Below, in pieces: positions 1 through 9,412 of a DNA stretch of 53,532 nucleotides. The number at the start of each line of letters is the position of its first letter. The first letter of the stretch is position 1. Source of the stretch: Verrucomicrobiota bacterium. GTDB lineage: Bacteria; Verrucomicrobiota; Verrucomicrobiia; Verrucomicrobiales; Akkermansiaceae. The position numbers and the translations under genes are program-made. The stretch lies in assembly GCA_026397725.1 (NCBI GenBank), contig JAPLUI010000315.1, positions 1 to 53,532 of the forward strand, written 5' to 3'. A model generated the notes under the pieces. The model worked only from the letters and a program-made list of their open reading frames with translations, was not told the DNA's origin and searched no databases.

Positions 1-142
1 CTGCGCCATCAGCAACCCCTCCAAAGGAAAGCTCGCGGACAGGGGGCCGGGCGGTAAAATGGGAGCATCCGTGATGCCTGTGGGAGGCCCAGGTGGACCC
101 GAGGGGAGGGAATCATCGGAATGAGTTAGAGACAGGGTTGCG

Positions 143-1480
143 TTAACCCGGCAGTTCCCAGCCCGGCCTGCGGGGCATGCGGATCAGGGCGGCGGCCTCG
201 GGTCGGTTAGTGGCTTGGCAGGCGGCGGCGTCCCAGTCGATCCTGCCGCCGAGGTGAATGGCCAGGTTGCCGAGGTGGGTTAACTCTGTGAGTGCGGCGG
301 CAGCCGCAAAGCCGGAGGACACCGGGCCGTCGCCCTTGCAGGCGGCCACCCAGATGGCCTCGTGACTGCCGCGCAATGCGGGCAGGCTGGACGGAACCTT
401 GCGTGCCTCTTCGACCAGCGACTGCGGATGCAGCGCCAACTGGCTGCTCGGATAGGTGCCGTGGGAGATCATGCCGCGGGACCCGATGATCAATGCGCCG
501 CCTTCGCCGTCGCCAGCCTTGCGGTCTCCTGTCAGTTCATCGACTTCCGGCGGTCTTGCCCCCGAATGCCAATCGAGCTGCAGCGCCGGGAACTTGCCCC
601 GGGCCGGGAACCGGTAGCGCACCTGCGCCTTGTCCGGATGGACGAACTCGTTGGCCCCCGTGATCGACAACAGTTCGACCGTGGCCGGTGCTGTTAGATC
701 GAGCGCCCAACAGGAGGCGTCGAGGGTGTGGACCCCGCGGTCGCCCATCATGCCACAACCGAAATCCCACCAGGCACGCCAGCGCGTGGGATGATACGTC
801 GGATGATAGGCGCGGCTCTTGGCCGGCCCGAGCCACAGGTCCCAGGCGAGTGTCGCGGGCACCGGCGGCGTTTCCGCCGGGGGCGTGTCGGTCAGGGTGG
901 CCCACGACGCATTGCCGAACGGGCGGTAATTCAAGCTGCACCAGGCGATCACGCGCTTCACCTCGCCGATCACGCCGCTGCGGACCCAATCGACGACCCG
1001 GCACGCACCCTCCGAGGAATGGTATTGGTTGCCCATGACCGCGACGCAACCCTTGGCGGCGGCAGCGGCCCTGGCTAACAACCGTGCCTCATGGATGTCG
1101 TGCGTCAACGGCTTCTGGCAATACACATGTTTGCCCGCCGTGAGCGCGGCTAACGCGATGGCGGCGTGGGTGTGGTCCGGCGTGGCGATCATCACCGCCT
1201 CAATCTCCGGCTGCTTTTCCAACATTTCCCGGAAATCCCGCCAGCGCTTGGCCTGCGGGAACTGGGCGAAGGTTCCCGCCGCAAACGTGTGATCGACATC
1301 GCAGAGGGCGACGATCTCCTCGTCGGCCACGTTGCCGAGGTTGGCATTGCCCATGCCGCCGACGCCGATGCCGGCGATGCGGAGCTTGCGGGCAAGGGCG
1401 GGAGCCTGCGCCCACAAGCCGGAAACTCCGAGAGTGGCGGTCAGCCCGGTTTTGAGGAAGCAACGTCTGGAACTTGTCAT
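143..1480 (-). CDS. Tat-exported Gfo/Idh/MocA family oxidoreductase
   Basis: 445 aa. The start is set at the ATG of the MTSSRRCFLK leader, a twin-arginine signal (SRRCFLK) followed by a hydrophobic stretch and an AxA-like cleavage region near residue 30. The open frame runs further upstream but that part has no protein character. A Rossmann nucleotide fold follows (IAGIGVGGMGNANLG, then ALCDVD), the MIATPDHTHA strand, and CQKPL with the lysine usual in the family. The C-terminal half has WDLWLGPA and WDFGCGMMGDRGVH, typical of the large Verrucomicrobia/Planctomycetes group of exported NAD(P)-dependent sugar dehydrogenases. Those enzymes act on sugars or polysaccharide-derived compounds in the periplasm; the substrate here cannot be told. 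It stands alone on this strand. Confidence 0.93.
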   Translation of the reverse strand: MTSSRRCFLKTGLTATLGVSGLWAQAPALARKLRIAGIGVGGMGNANLGNVADEEIVALCDVDHTFAAGTFAQFPQAKRWRDFREMLEKQPEIEAVMIATPDHTHAAIALAALTAGKHVYCQKPLTHDIHEARLLARAAAAAKGCVAVMGNQYHSSEGACRVVDWVRSGVIGEVKRVIAWCSLNYRPFGNASWATLTDTPPAETPPVPATLAWDLWLGPAKSRAYHPTYHPTRWRAWWDFGCGMMGDRGVHTLDASCWALDLTAPATVELLSITGANEFVHPDKAQVRYRFPARGKFPALQLDWHSGARPPEVDELTGDRKAGDGEGGALIIGSRGMISHGTYPSSQLALHPQSLVEEARKVPSSLPALRGSHEAIWVAACKGDGPVSSGFAAAAALTELTHLGNLAIHLGGRIDWDAAACQATNRPEAAALIRMPRRPGWELPG

Positions 1481-2085
1481 GGTTTCGAGTTGTGGTGCCA
1501 GAATCGGCATGATTTCATTACATGGCTGACAGGGATTTCCTTTCTGCCAATCATGAGCCTGGTCCCACCAGACGATGAAGATCCCGCCGATAACATAGTT
1601 GCAGTTCTCCTCAGCCGTGGCGATCTTGAACGGTTCACCGGCCACCACCTTGGCTTTTCCGGTCAGGCGGCGGCCATCCCATTTCACATCGGCCTGTTGG
1701 GCATGCCGGAGTTCCAGCTCGCCAGGGTGCGGCGACCGGTGTTGATTCTCGGCCAACTCGCCGGCGATGAAATCGGCCTGCGTCAATTGCGGCGTGCGGA
1801 ACCACCTGACGCGGTGCTCATCGACGGGTTGTGGGTTCCCACCATGCCGGAGCTGATCCGGGTGAAAGCAATCACGCGGGCCGCCGCGCTGGGCAAAGGG
1901 TGCGCGGCACGGCCCCAGCGGCATGCCCGGCGGTCGATTCGGCGGGAAAAAATGCGCGGTGGCGCAAGGCGGCGCTGGACGCCGGGGCTCAAATCGCTAC
2001 TTTCGCGCCGGCGCAGCCGGAATGGCACCGTGGATTTCCTTGAAGTCCGGGGTGCGAACATGGCGGTGATCGATTTGAAACAAAG
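1481..2085. other. No convincing gene; long open frame in phase with the upstream gene
   Basis: About 600 bases between the Tat oxidoreductase and the tRNA. The minus-strand frame of the oxidoreductase stays open to about 1924, and the plus strand is open from 1166 to 2131. Neither gives a recognisable protein. A short minus-strand stretch around 1500-1700 has fairly normal codon use and could be a gene remnant, but I cannot assign it. Confidence 0.4.
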
Positions 2086-2168
2086 GCCGCCGTGGCGGAA
2101 TGGTAGACGCTGCGGATTTAAAATCCGTTGACTTCACGGTCGTGGGGGTTCGAGTCCCCCCGGCGGTA
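2086..2168 (+). tRNA. tRNA-Leu(UAA)
   Basis: 83-nt class II tRNA. The acceptor arm GCCGCCG pairs with CGGCGGT (one G-U pair at the end). The D-arm contains TGGCGGAATGGTAGACGC. The anticodon loop TTTAAAA gives anticodon TAA, reading the rare UUA codon. The long variable arm spans about 2130-2147 and the T-arm has GGTTCGAGTCC. CCA is not encoded. A run of seven T follows at once, possibly part of a termination signal. No repeated 3' half suggestive of an integration site was found. Confidence 0.95.
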
Positions 2169-2203
2169 TTTTTTTCAAGCGGTCCGGTGCAGCAATCCTT
2201 CCC

Positions 2204-3616
2204 ATGTCAAACCCTGTCATCAACTACTTCTCCGAGTTCAAAGTCCTCAAGAGCGCGTCCAAGGATTTCTGGCTGACCAATGCCATCCAGTTCTGCGATG
2301 GGCTGGCGTATTTCTCGATGATCACGGTCCTCTCGATCTACCTGACCACCAATTGCGGCTTCAACGATGTGGACTCGGGCGCGTGGTTTGGCATTTACAT
2401 GCTTTACGTCACCGCCTTCATGTTTGCGGTCGGCTCGATCTGCGATGTCATCGGGATCCGGAAGTCCTACTTCATTGGCTTTGCGCTGTTGGCGCTCTCC
2501 CGCCTCGGGCTGGGGGTGGCGCCCGTGTTGCTCCACGGCGAGACCCTCCAGTGGGTGGTCAAGGGCATGCTCATCATCATGTCGCTGGGCACCGCCTTCA
2601 TCGCGCCGGTGACGATGACCTCGCTGCGCCGCTACACCACCAAGCAGGTGCGGGCCACGGGCTTCAATGTTTACTATCTGATGATGAACGTCGGTGCCAT
2701 CATCGCCAATGCCCTGATCGTGGATGGTTTCACCAGAATCTGGGGGGAAGTTGCCGGCAAACTGGCCATCCTGGATTTCGGGTTTCTGATGTCCCTGTGC
2801 GCCGTTGCCTGCGCCGCGCTGCTCAAGGAAGACAACTATGCCGAGGACAGTGAGCGTGCCTCCGGCGCGAATGAGACCAAGCGCCCGCTCGGCATATTGT
2901 TGGAAGTGTGGAAGGAACGCGCCTTTCAGCGGCTGCTGTTGTTTCTCGTGCTGACCATCGGCGTGCGGCTCGTGTTCACCAATCAGATGTTGGTGATGCC
3001 CAAGTATTACACCCGGGTGCTGTACAGTGATTTTGAGCTGGGGCTGGCCAGCTCCATCAATCCGTTCATCATCGTGGTGGGCCTCATCGCGATCATTCCG
3101 GTCATCAACCGCTTTGCCACCGTTAGGCTCATCATCATCGGCATGGCGATTTCCGCCTTTTCGCTGGTGTTCGTGGCGCTGCCGCTGGATTGGGTGTTGC
3201 GGGTTCCCGGGATTCACAATGTCACGCAGGCCTATCTGTTGGTCATTGTCGCCCAGATCGTGGTGTTTGCCTTTGGCGAACTCATCTTCATGCCGCGCTT
3301 CACGGAATACATCGCCTCGGTGTCGCCGCCGGACAAGGTGTCTTCCTACATGGCCCTGGCGGCCTTGCCGATGTTCATCGCCAAACCGATCAACGGCTTC
3401 GTCAGCGGCATTCTGATCTCCCGCTTCTGCTACGACGGCATCCGTCCGAAGATTGAAACCGGCAACCTCACCTTCGGGGAATCCCCCGAGTTCATGTGGG
3501 TCATCTATCTGGTGCTCGCGCTCATGAGCCCGCTGGCGGTGATCGCGCTGCGGAATTTCCTCACCCACCGCCCCGTGCTCCTCACCGCAACTTCCACCGC
3601 CGGCCGCGCCCCATGA
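2204..3616 (+). CDS. POT/MFS-type transporter
   Basis: 470 aa, about 12 membrane segments. The N-terminal part (SKDFWLTNAIQFCDGLAYFS, then loop GSICDVIGIRKSYFIG) matches the major facilitator fold, closest in feel to proton-dependent oligopeptide (POT/PTR2) carriers. It probably moves a small solute such as a peptide across the inner membrane; the substrate is unknown. The stop overlaps the ATG of the ankyrin gene (ATGA at 3613-3616), so the two are translationally coupled. Alternative: another MFS subfamily. Confidence 0.85.
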   Translation: MSNPVINYFSEFKVLKSASKDFWLTNAIQFCDGLAYFSMITVLSIYLTTNCGFNDVDSGAWFGIYMLYVTAFMFAVGSICDVIGIRKSYFIGFALLALSRLGLGVAPVLLHGETLQWVVKGMLIIMSLGTAFIAPVTMTSLRRYTTKQVRATGFNVYYLMMNVGAIIANALIVDGFTRIWGEVAGKLAILDFGFLMSLCAVACAALLKEDNYAEDSERASGANETKRPLGILLEVWKERAFQRLLLFLVLTIGVRLVFTNQMLVMPKYYTRVLYSDFELGLASSINPFIIVVGLIAIIPVINRFATVRLIIIGMAISAFSLVFVALPLDWVLRVPGIHNVTQAYLLVIVAQIVVFAFGELIFMPRFTEYIASVSPPDKVSSYMALAALPMFIAKPINGFVSGILISRFCYDGIRPKIETGNLTFGESPEFMWVIYLVLALMSPLAVIALRNFLTHRPVLLTATSTAGRAP

Positions 3617-4287
3617 AAAAATACCGCGTCATCCTCATTGACACCCTGTTGCTCTGCCTCGTCTCGACGGTGCTCGCCTATCTCGTCAGCACCGTCGTTA
3701 CCAAGTTGAAGGGCAAGGTGACAGACGATCCCATCGTCACTGCCATCATCCAGGCGAATGCCGTGGAAGTGGAACGACTGGTCAAGGGCGGCAGCGACGT
3801 CACCAACCAGACGGACGCCTTGGGCCGCACCGCCCTGATGCGAGCCGCCTTCGCCAACTACTCCGGCCCCCAGCCCATCGCCGAGACCGATGACAAGCGG
3901 GTCGGCATCGTCGAGCTGCTGCTCAACCACGGAGCCCAGCCCGACAGGCGTGACAACGATGGCTGGTCGGCCCTGATGTGGGCAGCGTGGAGCGGGCTGC
4001 CCAAGGTTGCCGACACGCTGCTGCGGCACGGTGCCTCGACTGCCTTTGCGGACCGGCAGGGCAACACCGCACTGATCATCGCCGCCCAGCGGGGGAATGC
4101 GGCCATCGTCAAGGCCCTGCTCGCCAAAGGGGCCGCTCACGCCGTTGCTAACAAGGCCGGGAAGACCGCACTGGAGGCCGCCACCACCGGCATGCAACAA
4201 TACCCGGAGAAGCGGCCGGGTTACGAGGGGATTCTCTCGCAACTCAAGCTCGCGTTCCCCGCCGCCACGGACCTCACCCCGCGTTAG
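3613..4287 (+). CDS. Membrane-anchored ankyrin-repeat protein
   Basis: 224 aa from the ATG overlapping the transporter stop. Residues 7-30 form one hydrophobic segment (DTLLLCLVSTVLAYLVS), an uncleaved anchor or signal. The rest is a run of ankyrin repeats, recognisable by GRTALMRAA, NDGWSALMWAAWSG, and GNTALIIAAQRGN, with intervening ELLLNHGA and ALLAKGA. Ankyrin repeats bind proteins; the partner may be the coupled transporter (inference). It converges with the next gene with only nine bases between. Confidence 0.85.
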   Translation: MKKYRVILIDTLLLCLVSTVLAYLVSTVVTKLKGKVTDDPIVTAIIQANAVEVERLVKGGSDVTNQTDALGRTALMRAAFANYSGPQPIAETDDKRVGIVELLLNHGAQPDRRDNDGWSALMWAAWSGLPKVADTLLRHGASTAFADRQGNTALIIAAQRGNAAIVKALLAKGAAHAVANKAGKTALEAATTGMQQYPEKRPGYEGILSQLKLAFPAATDLTPR

Positions 4288-4296
4288 TCGCTGATC

Positions 4297-5661
4297 CTAA
4301 CCGGGACTTGGCCCGTGCCGTTCCTGGCCACGATAGCCGAGCATCATCTCGTGTTTCTGCAACAGCTCGCGGCGGAAGAGGGGATTGTAGGCAAAGTAGG
4401 TGAGCAAGCTCCGCAGATCCTTCGCATTGGTCTTGGGGTCGGTGGCGCGGCGGAGGATTTGAAACCTGGAGTTATGCTGGAGCCGCGCCTTGAGGCCGAG
4501 TTCGGCCAGTTGTTCGGGGCTGAGGTGATGTGGGCGGAAGGCCGCATATCCGAAACGATAGTCATCATGCAACCACCAGCACCCGTCATAGAGCAAACGG
4601 CCCTCCGCCCGCATCCGTTGATAGAATGCCGTGCCCGGATAGGGCGTGAGAATGTTGAAGGCGGAGAACGCGAACTTTTTGGCCAGCGCCCAGTGCAGGG
4701 TCTCCTCAATGGTGGCTGCGGTTTCGTGGTCATAGCCTAGCAGGAATGCGGCCCATAGCATGAGGCCGGAATCACGGATGCGTTCGACCACCTCGTCATA
4801 ACTGCCGTAGGCCAGGTTGGAGTGCTTGCGCATGGCGGCAAGGTTGGCGGGATCACGGGACTCGAATCCCACCACCAGGCCCGCGCAGCCACTGCGAACC
4901 ATCAGGTCCATCAAGTCCCGGTCGCCCGCAAACTTCAAGCTCGCCTGCCCGGTCCAGTGAATTCCCAAGGGGATGAGTTCCCGGAAGAGCGCTTTCGCGG
5001 CAGCCGTGTCTGCCACGATGTTTTCATCCACAAAGAACACCTGGTTCCGGTCTTGCCGTTCGATTTCCTCCACCATCGCCCGTGGCGAGCGGTGCTGGGT
5101 CTTGCCATGATAGATGTTGCCGGTGGCGCAGTATTCGCAGGCATGCACGCATCCTCGCGAGAATTGCGTCAGCGAAATCGGCAGATACGCTTTGCCTGTG
5201 AAGATCTCCCTGCCAACCTTCGGATAGATGAATTCCCCCTCCGTCAGTGCCGCGCCGCGATACACCGGATGCAGGCGATCCTGCGCGGCGTCATCGAGAA
5301 TCGTCCGCCACGTCGCGGCATCCGCCTCGCCCACCAGCACTGCGTCCGCATGTCGGCGGGACTCCTCGGGAATCAGGGTGGCATGGCAGCCTCCGATGAC
5401 CACTTTGACGCCCTGCGCCCGGAAGCGTGCGGCGATTTCATACGCGCGGCGTGCCGTATAGACCTCGGTGTTGATGCCCACCAGATCCCAGGTTTGGCGG
5501 TAAGGCACGGGCTCAAAGCGATCATCGCACAAAGCGACCTCATGGTGTTCCGGGGTGAGGGCGGCCAGCACGGCGAAGGTGTACGGCTCCATGCGTCCGC
5601 GATCCTCATAGGGTTCGCCCATGACCAAGCCCATGTTGGGTTTGACGAACAGAATCCTCAT
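4297..5661 (-). CDS. Cobalamin-type radical SAM protein (last gene of cluster)
   Basis: 454 aa. Starts at the ATG of MRILFVKPNM, overlapping the stop of the preceding gene by ATGA. The N-terminal half (1-150) has the B12-binding Rossmann-like fold of BchE/HpnP-type proteins, with GGCHATLIPEE at 90-100. The radical SAM CxxxCxxC is C171, C175, C178 (RGCVHACEYC), followed by a TIM-barrel region with VFFVDENIVAD and GFESRDPANL. A C-terminal region of about 90 residues is shared in style with its three paralogues in this cluster. The family often does methylation or ring chemistry; the substrate is unknown. The upstream in-frame extension to 5904 overlaps the neighbouring gene and is not used. Confidence 0.9.
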   Translation of the reverse strand: MRILFVKPNMGLVMGEPYEDRGRMEPYTFAVLAALTPEHHEVALCDDRFEPVPYRQTWDLVGINTEVYTARRAYEIAARFRAQGVKVVIGGCHATLIPEESRRHADAVLVGEADAATWRTILDDAAQDRLHPVYRGAALTEGEFIYPKVGREIFTGKAYLPISLTQFSRGCVHACEYCATGNIYHGKTQHRSPRAMVEEIERQDRNQVFFVDENIVADTAAAKALFRELIPLGIHWTGQASLKFAGDRDLMDLMVRSGCAGLVVGFESRDPANLAAMRKHSNLAYGSYDEVVERIRDSGLMLWAAFLLGYDHETAATIEETLHWALAKKFAFSAFNILTPYPGTAFYQRMRAEGRLLYDGCWWLHDDYRFGYAAFRPHHLSPEQLAELGLKARLQHNSRFQILRRATDPKTNAKDLRSLLTYFAYNPLFRRELLQKHEMMLGYRGQERHGPSPG

Positions 5662-8600
5662 GGTTCCGCCTCCCCCAAGCGGGTTTTGGTCAGGATGTCT
5701 CTCCGCGAAAGCCAGTTGGCTATCAGATAGGTCGGCAGATTGCCCGGGCTGGCAAGATGCGCTCTGGAGGGCAGGCGCCGGATGATTCCCGCCGCATTGC
5801 TGAAGCGTTCCCGTGCCCAGCGGCAGCCGGCGGTGAGTTGTTGGGGGGTCATCCCGCGCGGTTTCACGAGGGCTTCGTGCCAGCGATAGCCCGGTTCCAT
5901 CCACCAGCGGTCATAGACCAGGCGGCCTTCATGTTGCAACCGTGCATACAGCGGCGTCCCCGGCAGCGGTTGCAGCGGATTGAAGTTGGCGATGAAGAGC
6001 CGTTCTTTCATGGCAAAGTCCAGAGTGTGCTTGAAGGAGTCGGGCGTGTCTCCATCATAACCAAACAGAAAGGTTCCATATACCATGATTCCGGCCTGCC
6101 GAATCCGCGCCAGCCGCCGCGAGAAATCGGCCGCATGATGCCACGCCTTGCCCATTTGTTGGAGATTGGGCTCATGCAAGGATTCGAGGCCGATGACCAG
6201 GCATTGGCAGCCGCTGCGCCTGGCGAGATCGAGCAACCCGGGATCATCGGCGATACTCAAATCGAGCTGGCTCGACCACCGCAGTCCCAAGGGTATCATC
6301 GCCTCCAGCAGTTCGCGCAACGCGTGTCGATCCGCCAGCAGGTTGTCATCCACCAAGAAGATCCGCTGCTTGCCGCAGGCCTGCAATTCCGCCACCACGG
6401 AGGCCACCGCGCGATGGCTGATTCCGCCGCCATAGAACGCCCGCACGGCACAAAACCCACAACTGCGCGGACAGCCCCGGCCGAATTGCACCAAGCGAAG
6501 CGGCAGGTAGTGCTTGCCGCGAAAAATCGAACGATCCGGCGTGACAGGCGGCATGGGATCCCCCGGCGGCGCCCGGTAGAATTGCCGGAGCCGGCCGGCC
6601 AGCGCGTCCCGCACCACTTGCGGCCATGAGGCCTCCGCATCGCCGGTCACCACCGCGTCCGCATGCGTGCTGGCCTCCTCCGGCAGCAAGGTGGGATGAA
6701 AGCCACCCAGCACCACCGGCACGCCGCGGTGCCGGAACTTTGCCGCGATGGCATAGGCGCGTTTGGCGGAAAAAGTACACACCGAGATGCCGACCAAATC
6801 CGTGGTTGCCGCGAAATCGATTTCCTCCAGGCGCTCATCGACAAAGCGGATCGCATGTTCCTTTGGCGTAAGGGCGGCGATGATCGCCGGTGCCAGCGGC
6901 TCCATGACGAGCCGACTCCGGTAGCCGTCGGCAAACTGCGGATAGATCAACGTGATCTTCAGTGCCCGGCCGCCAGCGGCCGGAGTGGCTGGAGCCCGGC
7001 CCGGTCCGGGGTCGGGCCGAGCCATGTCTATCATGTTAGCACCGCTGGCGAACACCAAGTCCCAACCCGGTCGGGAATCCAGCGCCGCCGGCTTGATGTC
7101 ACCGAGGCGTTGGCCGCGTGCCGCCTGCGTTGCCTGAAACCTCGCCCAGGCCCAGTCCGCGTCACCGGACACCAGCGTGACCTCTAACGGCGCAAGCTGT
7201 CCGAGCCGGCGGGCGTGGGCGTAATGCACGTTGCCGCACAGGGCGGCATCGACGGCCCCGGCAATGGTCGCCACCTCCAGCGGCATGCCCCTTGCCATGA
7301 AAAGCGTGTAACCCAGGCGCGTGCCGGGCGCGGCCGGGGCTAACAATGCGAAGGACCACCCGTGGCCCAGCTCGCGGGAGACCCGCTCGAGGCAGTCCCG
7401 CACGAAAGGTTCCGCCAGTTTCTCCCCACACAGGTCGGAGGTGATGCCGTCACGTCCGGTGAATTCCAGCAACGGGCAGCGGGCGTGGAAACCCACCACG
7501 CGGACCCGGTCGTTGAGGCGGTAGCGGTAAAGCCCGCCACCGCTTGTTAGCAGGACGGAGTAATCTTCACCCCGGCGCAAATCCCACGCCGGATGGACGC
7601 CCCCCACCGCATCGACAAACTCGAAAAAGTGTGACGTCAGGGCGAGCGCCGGGGCCTCCGCTTCCGGCCATGGAATGCTGACCACCCCCTCGGTCGCCAC
7701 CAGGCCTTTGCCGACCACCCGGGCTTGGGGAAACATGCTGGCCAGGCGCTGTGCGGGGCCACGGGCGGCGGCATCGGTCCAGCAACTGATGGCGGCAAGC
7801 TGCGGCCAGATCCGCTCGGGCGCGGGACCACCATCCGCTCGGGACAGCTCGCGGAGGTCCAGCGCGCGCCGGGGATTCCGTCGCGGGTGCGGCTGGCGCG
7901 GGTTGTTAGAATCCGGTCCCGGTGGCGGGGTGAAGGTGCCGTTTGCCAGATCCCTGAGCAAGGCCGGCCACCACTCGGCCAGCGGCTCTAGCAACGAGGT
8001 GAGGAACGTGGGACTCCAGACCGACACCATGGACAGGTCAGCCGCATCTAACAAATAAAGCAGCGTCGCATACCGCCAGACTTCCGGATTGCGGAGTTGC
8101 GCCACTGCGGCCGGCACGGCGAAGGCGGCTCCTAACAACGGTTGCAGCACGGCGGGAAGGTAGGCGGCGTCGGAATCAAAGCCGATGGGAATGCCGCCGA
8201 CAGTGCGGTCCGCCGGCCAGACGGGCGGTGACAACGACCAATAGACGGAGCCCTGCCAGGCGGCCGGATGGCTCCGCATGAAACCGTGAACCCACGGGCC
8301 GAGCGCGGCATGGAACTCATGTTTCAACGCGGCGGTCCAGGGAATGAGTTTGGCCCCGCTGCGGGTCCCGCTGGTGGGCAGGAAGGCGAGCGGCTGGCCG
8401 GGGGTCAGCACATCAGGTTGGCCGGCGGCGGCGGCGTCGAGCCATGGCCTGAGTTGCGCATACTCGCGTGGCGGCACCGCGCTTTGAAAATCCTCCGGGC
8501 TGCGCAGCTTGGCAAAACCGTGGGCGCGACCGAAGTCCGTCGCCGCATTGCGGCGGAGAATCCCGGCTAACATTTCGCGTTGCACCGGTTCAGGCTCCCG

Positions 8601-8681
8601 CATTGCCCGCCGGAACCTACGGGTGGCGGGGGTGGCACAACACCGCCACAAGCCATGAATTGCCAGTGCGGCGGGGTTCAT
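5658..8681 (-). CDS. Fusion: GH3-type acyl-adenylating domain + cobalamin-type radical SAM domain
   Basis: 1007 aa. Residues 1 to about 545 match the GH3 acyl-acid amido synthetase family: ATDFGRAHGF, the adenylation motif PTSGTRSG, SVWSPTFLTSLL, GLYRYRLNDRVRVVG, GRDGITSDLCGEKL. GH3 enzymes activate a carboxylate with ATP and usually pass it to an amine. From about residue 573 a complete B12/radical SAM protein follows (LKITLIYPQF, GGFHPTLLPEE, CxxxCxxC at C737, C741, C744). No stop separates the halves; an internal ATG at 7034 has no visible ribosome site, so I read a true fusion. The start has AAGGAG upstream. Both ends overlap neighbours by ATGA. Confidence 0.88.
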   Translation of the reverse strand: MNPAALAIHGLWRCCATPATRRFRRAMREPEPVQREMLAGILRRNAATDFGRAHGFAKLRSPEDFQSAVPPREYAQLRPWLDAAAAGQPDVLTPGQPLAFLPTSGTRSGAKLIPWTAALKHEFHAALGPWVHGFMRSHPAAWQGSVYWSLSPPVWPADRTVGGIPIGFDSDAAYLPAVLQPLLGAAFAVPAAVAQLRNPEVWRYATLLYLLDAADLSMVSVWSPTFLTSLLEPLAEWWPALLRDLANGTFTPPPGPDSNNPRQPHPRRNPRRALDLRELSRADGGPAPERIWPQLAAISCWTDAAARGPAQRLASMFPQARVVGKGLVATEGVVSIPWPEAEAPALALTSHFFEFVDAVGGVHPAWDLRRGEDYSVLLTSGGGLYRYRLNDRVRVVGFHARCPLLEFTGRDGITSDLCGEKLAEPFVRDCLERVSRELGHGWSFALLAPAAPGTRLGYTLFMARGMPLEVATIAGAVDAALCGNVHYAHARRLGQLAPLEVTLVSGDADWAWARFQATQAARGQRLGDIKPAALDSRPGWDLVFASGANMIDMARPDPGPGRAPATPAAGGRALKITLIYPQFADGYRSRLVMEPLAPAIIAALTPKEHAIRFVDERLEEIDFAATTDLVGISVCTFSAKRAYAIAAKFRHRGVPVVLGGFHPTLLPEEASTHADAVVTGDAEASWPQVVRDALAGRLRQFYRAPPGDPMPPVTPDRSIFRGKHYLPLRLVQFGRGCPRSCGFCAVRAFYGGGISHRAVASVVAELQACGKQRIFLVDDNLLADRHALRELLEAMIPLGLRWSSQLDLSIADDPGLLDLARRSGCQCLVIGLESLHEPNLQQMGKAWHHAADFSRRLARIRQAGIMVYGTFLFGYDGDTPDSFKHTLDFAMKERLFIANFNPLQPLPGTPLYARLQHEGRLVYDRWWMEPGYRWHEALVKPRGMTPQQLTAGCRWARERFSNAAGIIRRLPSRAHLASPGNLPTYLIANWLSRRDILTKTRLGEAEP

Positions 8682-9412
8682 GCGGACAACTCCTTATCTA
8701 GCCATTGCAGCGGTTTGGAGCGGAGGTTGGCCCGATTCAACGAACCCAGACAAACCAATTCCTCGCCTCTCACCCATCCCGGATTGCGCTCCGCGAAAAA
8801 CCGGATGAACGGATCACCCAAACGCTCGGCGGTGATATCACCCACGCCCTCGCGCAGCACATAGTCATCCGGCACGCGCACGACCCCGGTGGCCGGATCG
8901 TAGGCGGCCCCGAAGCGCGTGCGGGCCAGGTGATCCATGACCTGCTGCTCGAACCCCGGCGTGAGCAGCTCCGGATGCGGATAGAAGCTGCGGTAAAACA
9001 CCGGCAGAAACCGATAGGTGCGGAAGCCCTTGCACACATAGAACCAGAACCACTCCGCCCCGTCGCGTCCGACTCCGGTGTGGCGGGCCAGGAAGCGCAG
9101 GAAGGCACGCGGCAGGGCGCTGGTCGCCCGATGCCGGAGGTCGATGATGGTGTCGCCGGAATACACCGCCCGCACCTCGTACCCGGCCACGCGGGTGGTC
9201 ATGATGTCGAGGGTGGAGAATCCCATGATGTCACCGGCCGCGTCCCGCAGCAGGATCGTCCATGGCTTGGCTGCCAGATCCCGCTCGAACACCGCGCTGT
9301 CGAAGTTGGTGAAATCGGCAGCCATGAGGGCAAGCAAGCGCAGGCGCTCGTTCGCGGCAAGGTCCGCAGTGCGGACGAGGTGGCCATCTAACATTAGTGG
9401 TGGCTCCTTCAT
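8678..9412 (-). CDS. GNAT-like protein of unknown function
   Basis: 244 aa, coupled by ATGA overlaps to the genes on both sides. The middle part (VRAVYSGDTIIDLRHRATSALPRAFLRFLA) looks like the core strand and acetyl-CoA-binding helix of a GNAT acyltransferase, but the QxxGxG/A pyrophosphate loop is not classical. No signal peptide or membrane segment. Its fixed place between a double GNAT protein and the GH3 fusion suggests a transfer step on the same product. The function is inferred from context only. Confidence 0.75.
   Translation of the reverse strand: MKEPPLMLDGHLVRTADLAANERLRLLALMAADFTNFDSAVFERDLAAKPWTILLRDAAGDIMGFSTLDIMTTRVAGYEVRAVYSGDTIIDLRHRATSALPRAFLRFLARHTGVGRDGAEWFWFYVCKGFRTYRFLPVFYRSFYPHPELLTPGFEQQVMDHLARTRFGAAYDPATGVVRVPDDYVLREGVGDITAERLGDPFIRFFAERNPGWVRGEELVCLGSLNRANLRSKPLQWLDKELSA

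Noticed and set aside
2086..2168. tRNA-Leu as an integration site
   Set aside because: No integrase nearby and no duplicated tRNA 3' end found downstream.
2207..3568. 453-codon open frame antisense to the MFS transporter
   Set aside because: His/Asp/Arg-rich, no domain; typical mirror of a membrane-protein gene in GC-rich DNA.
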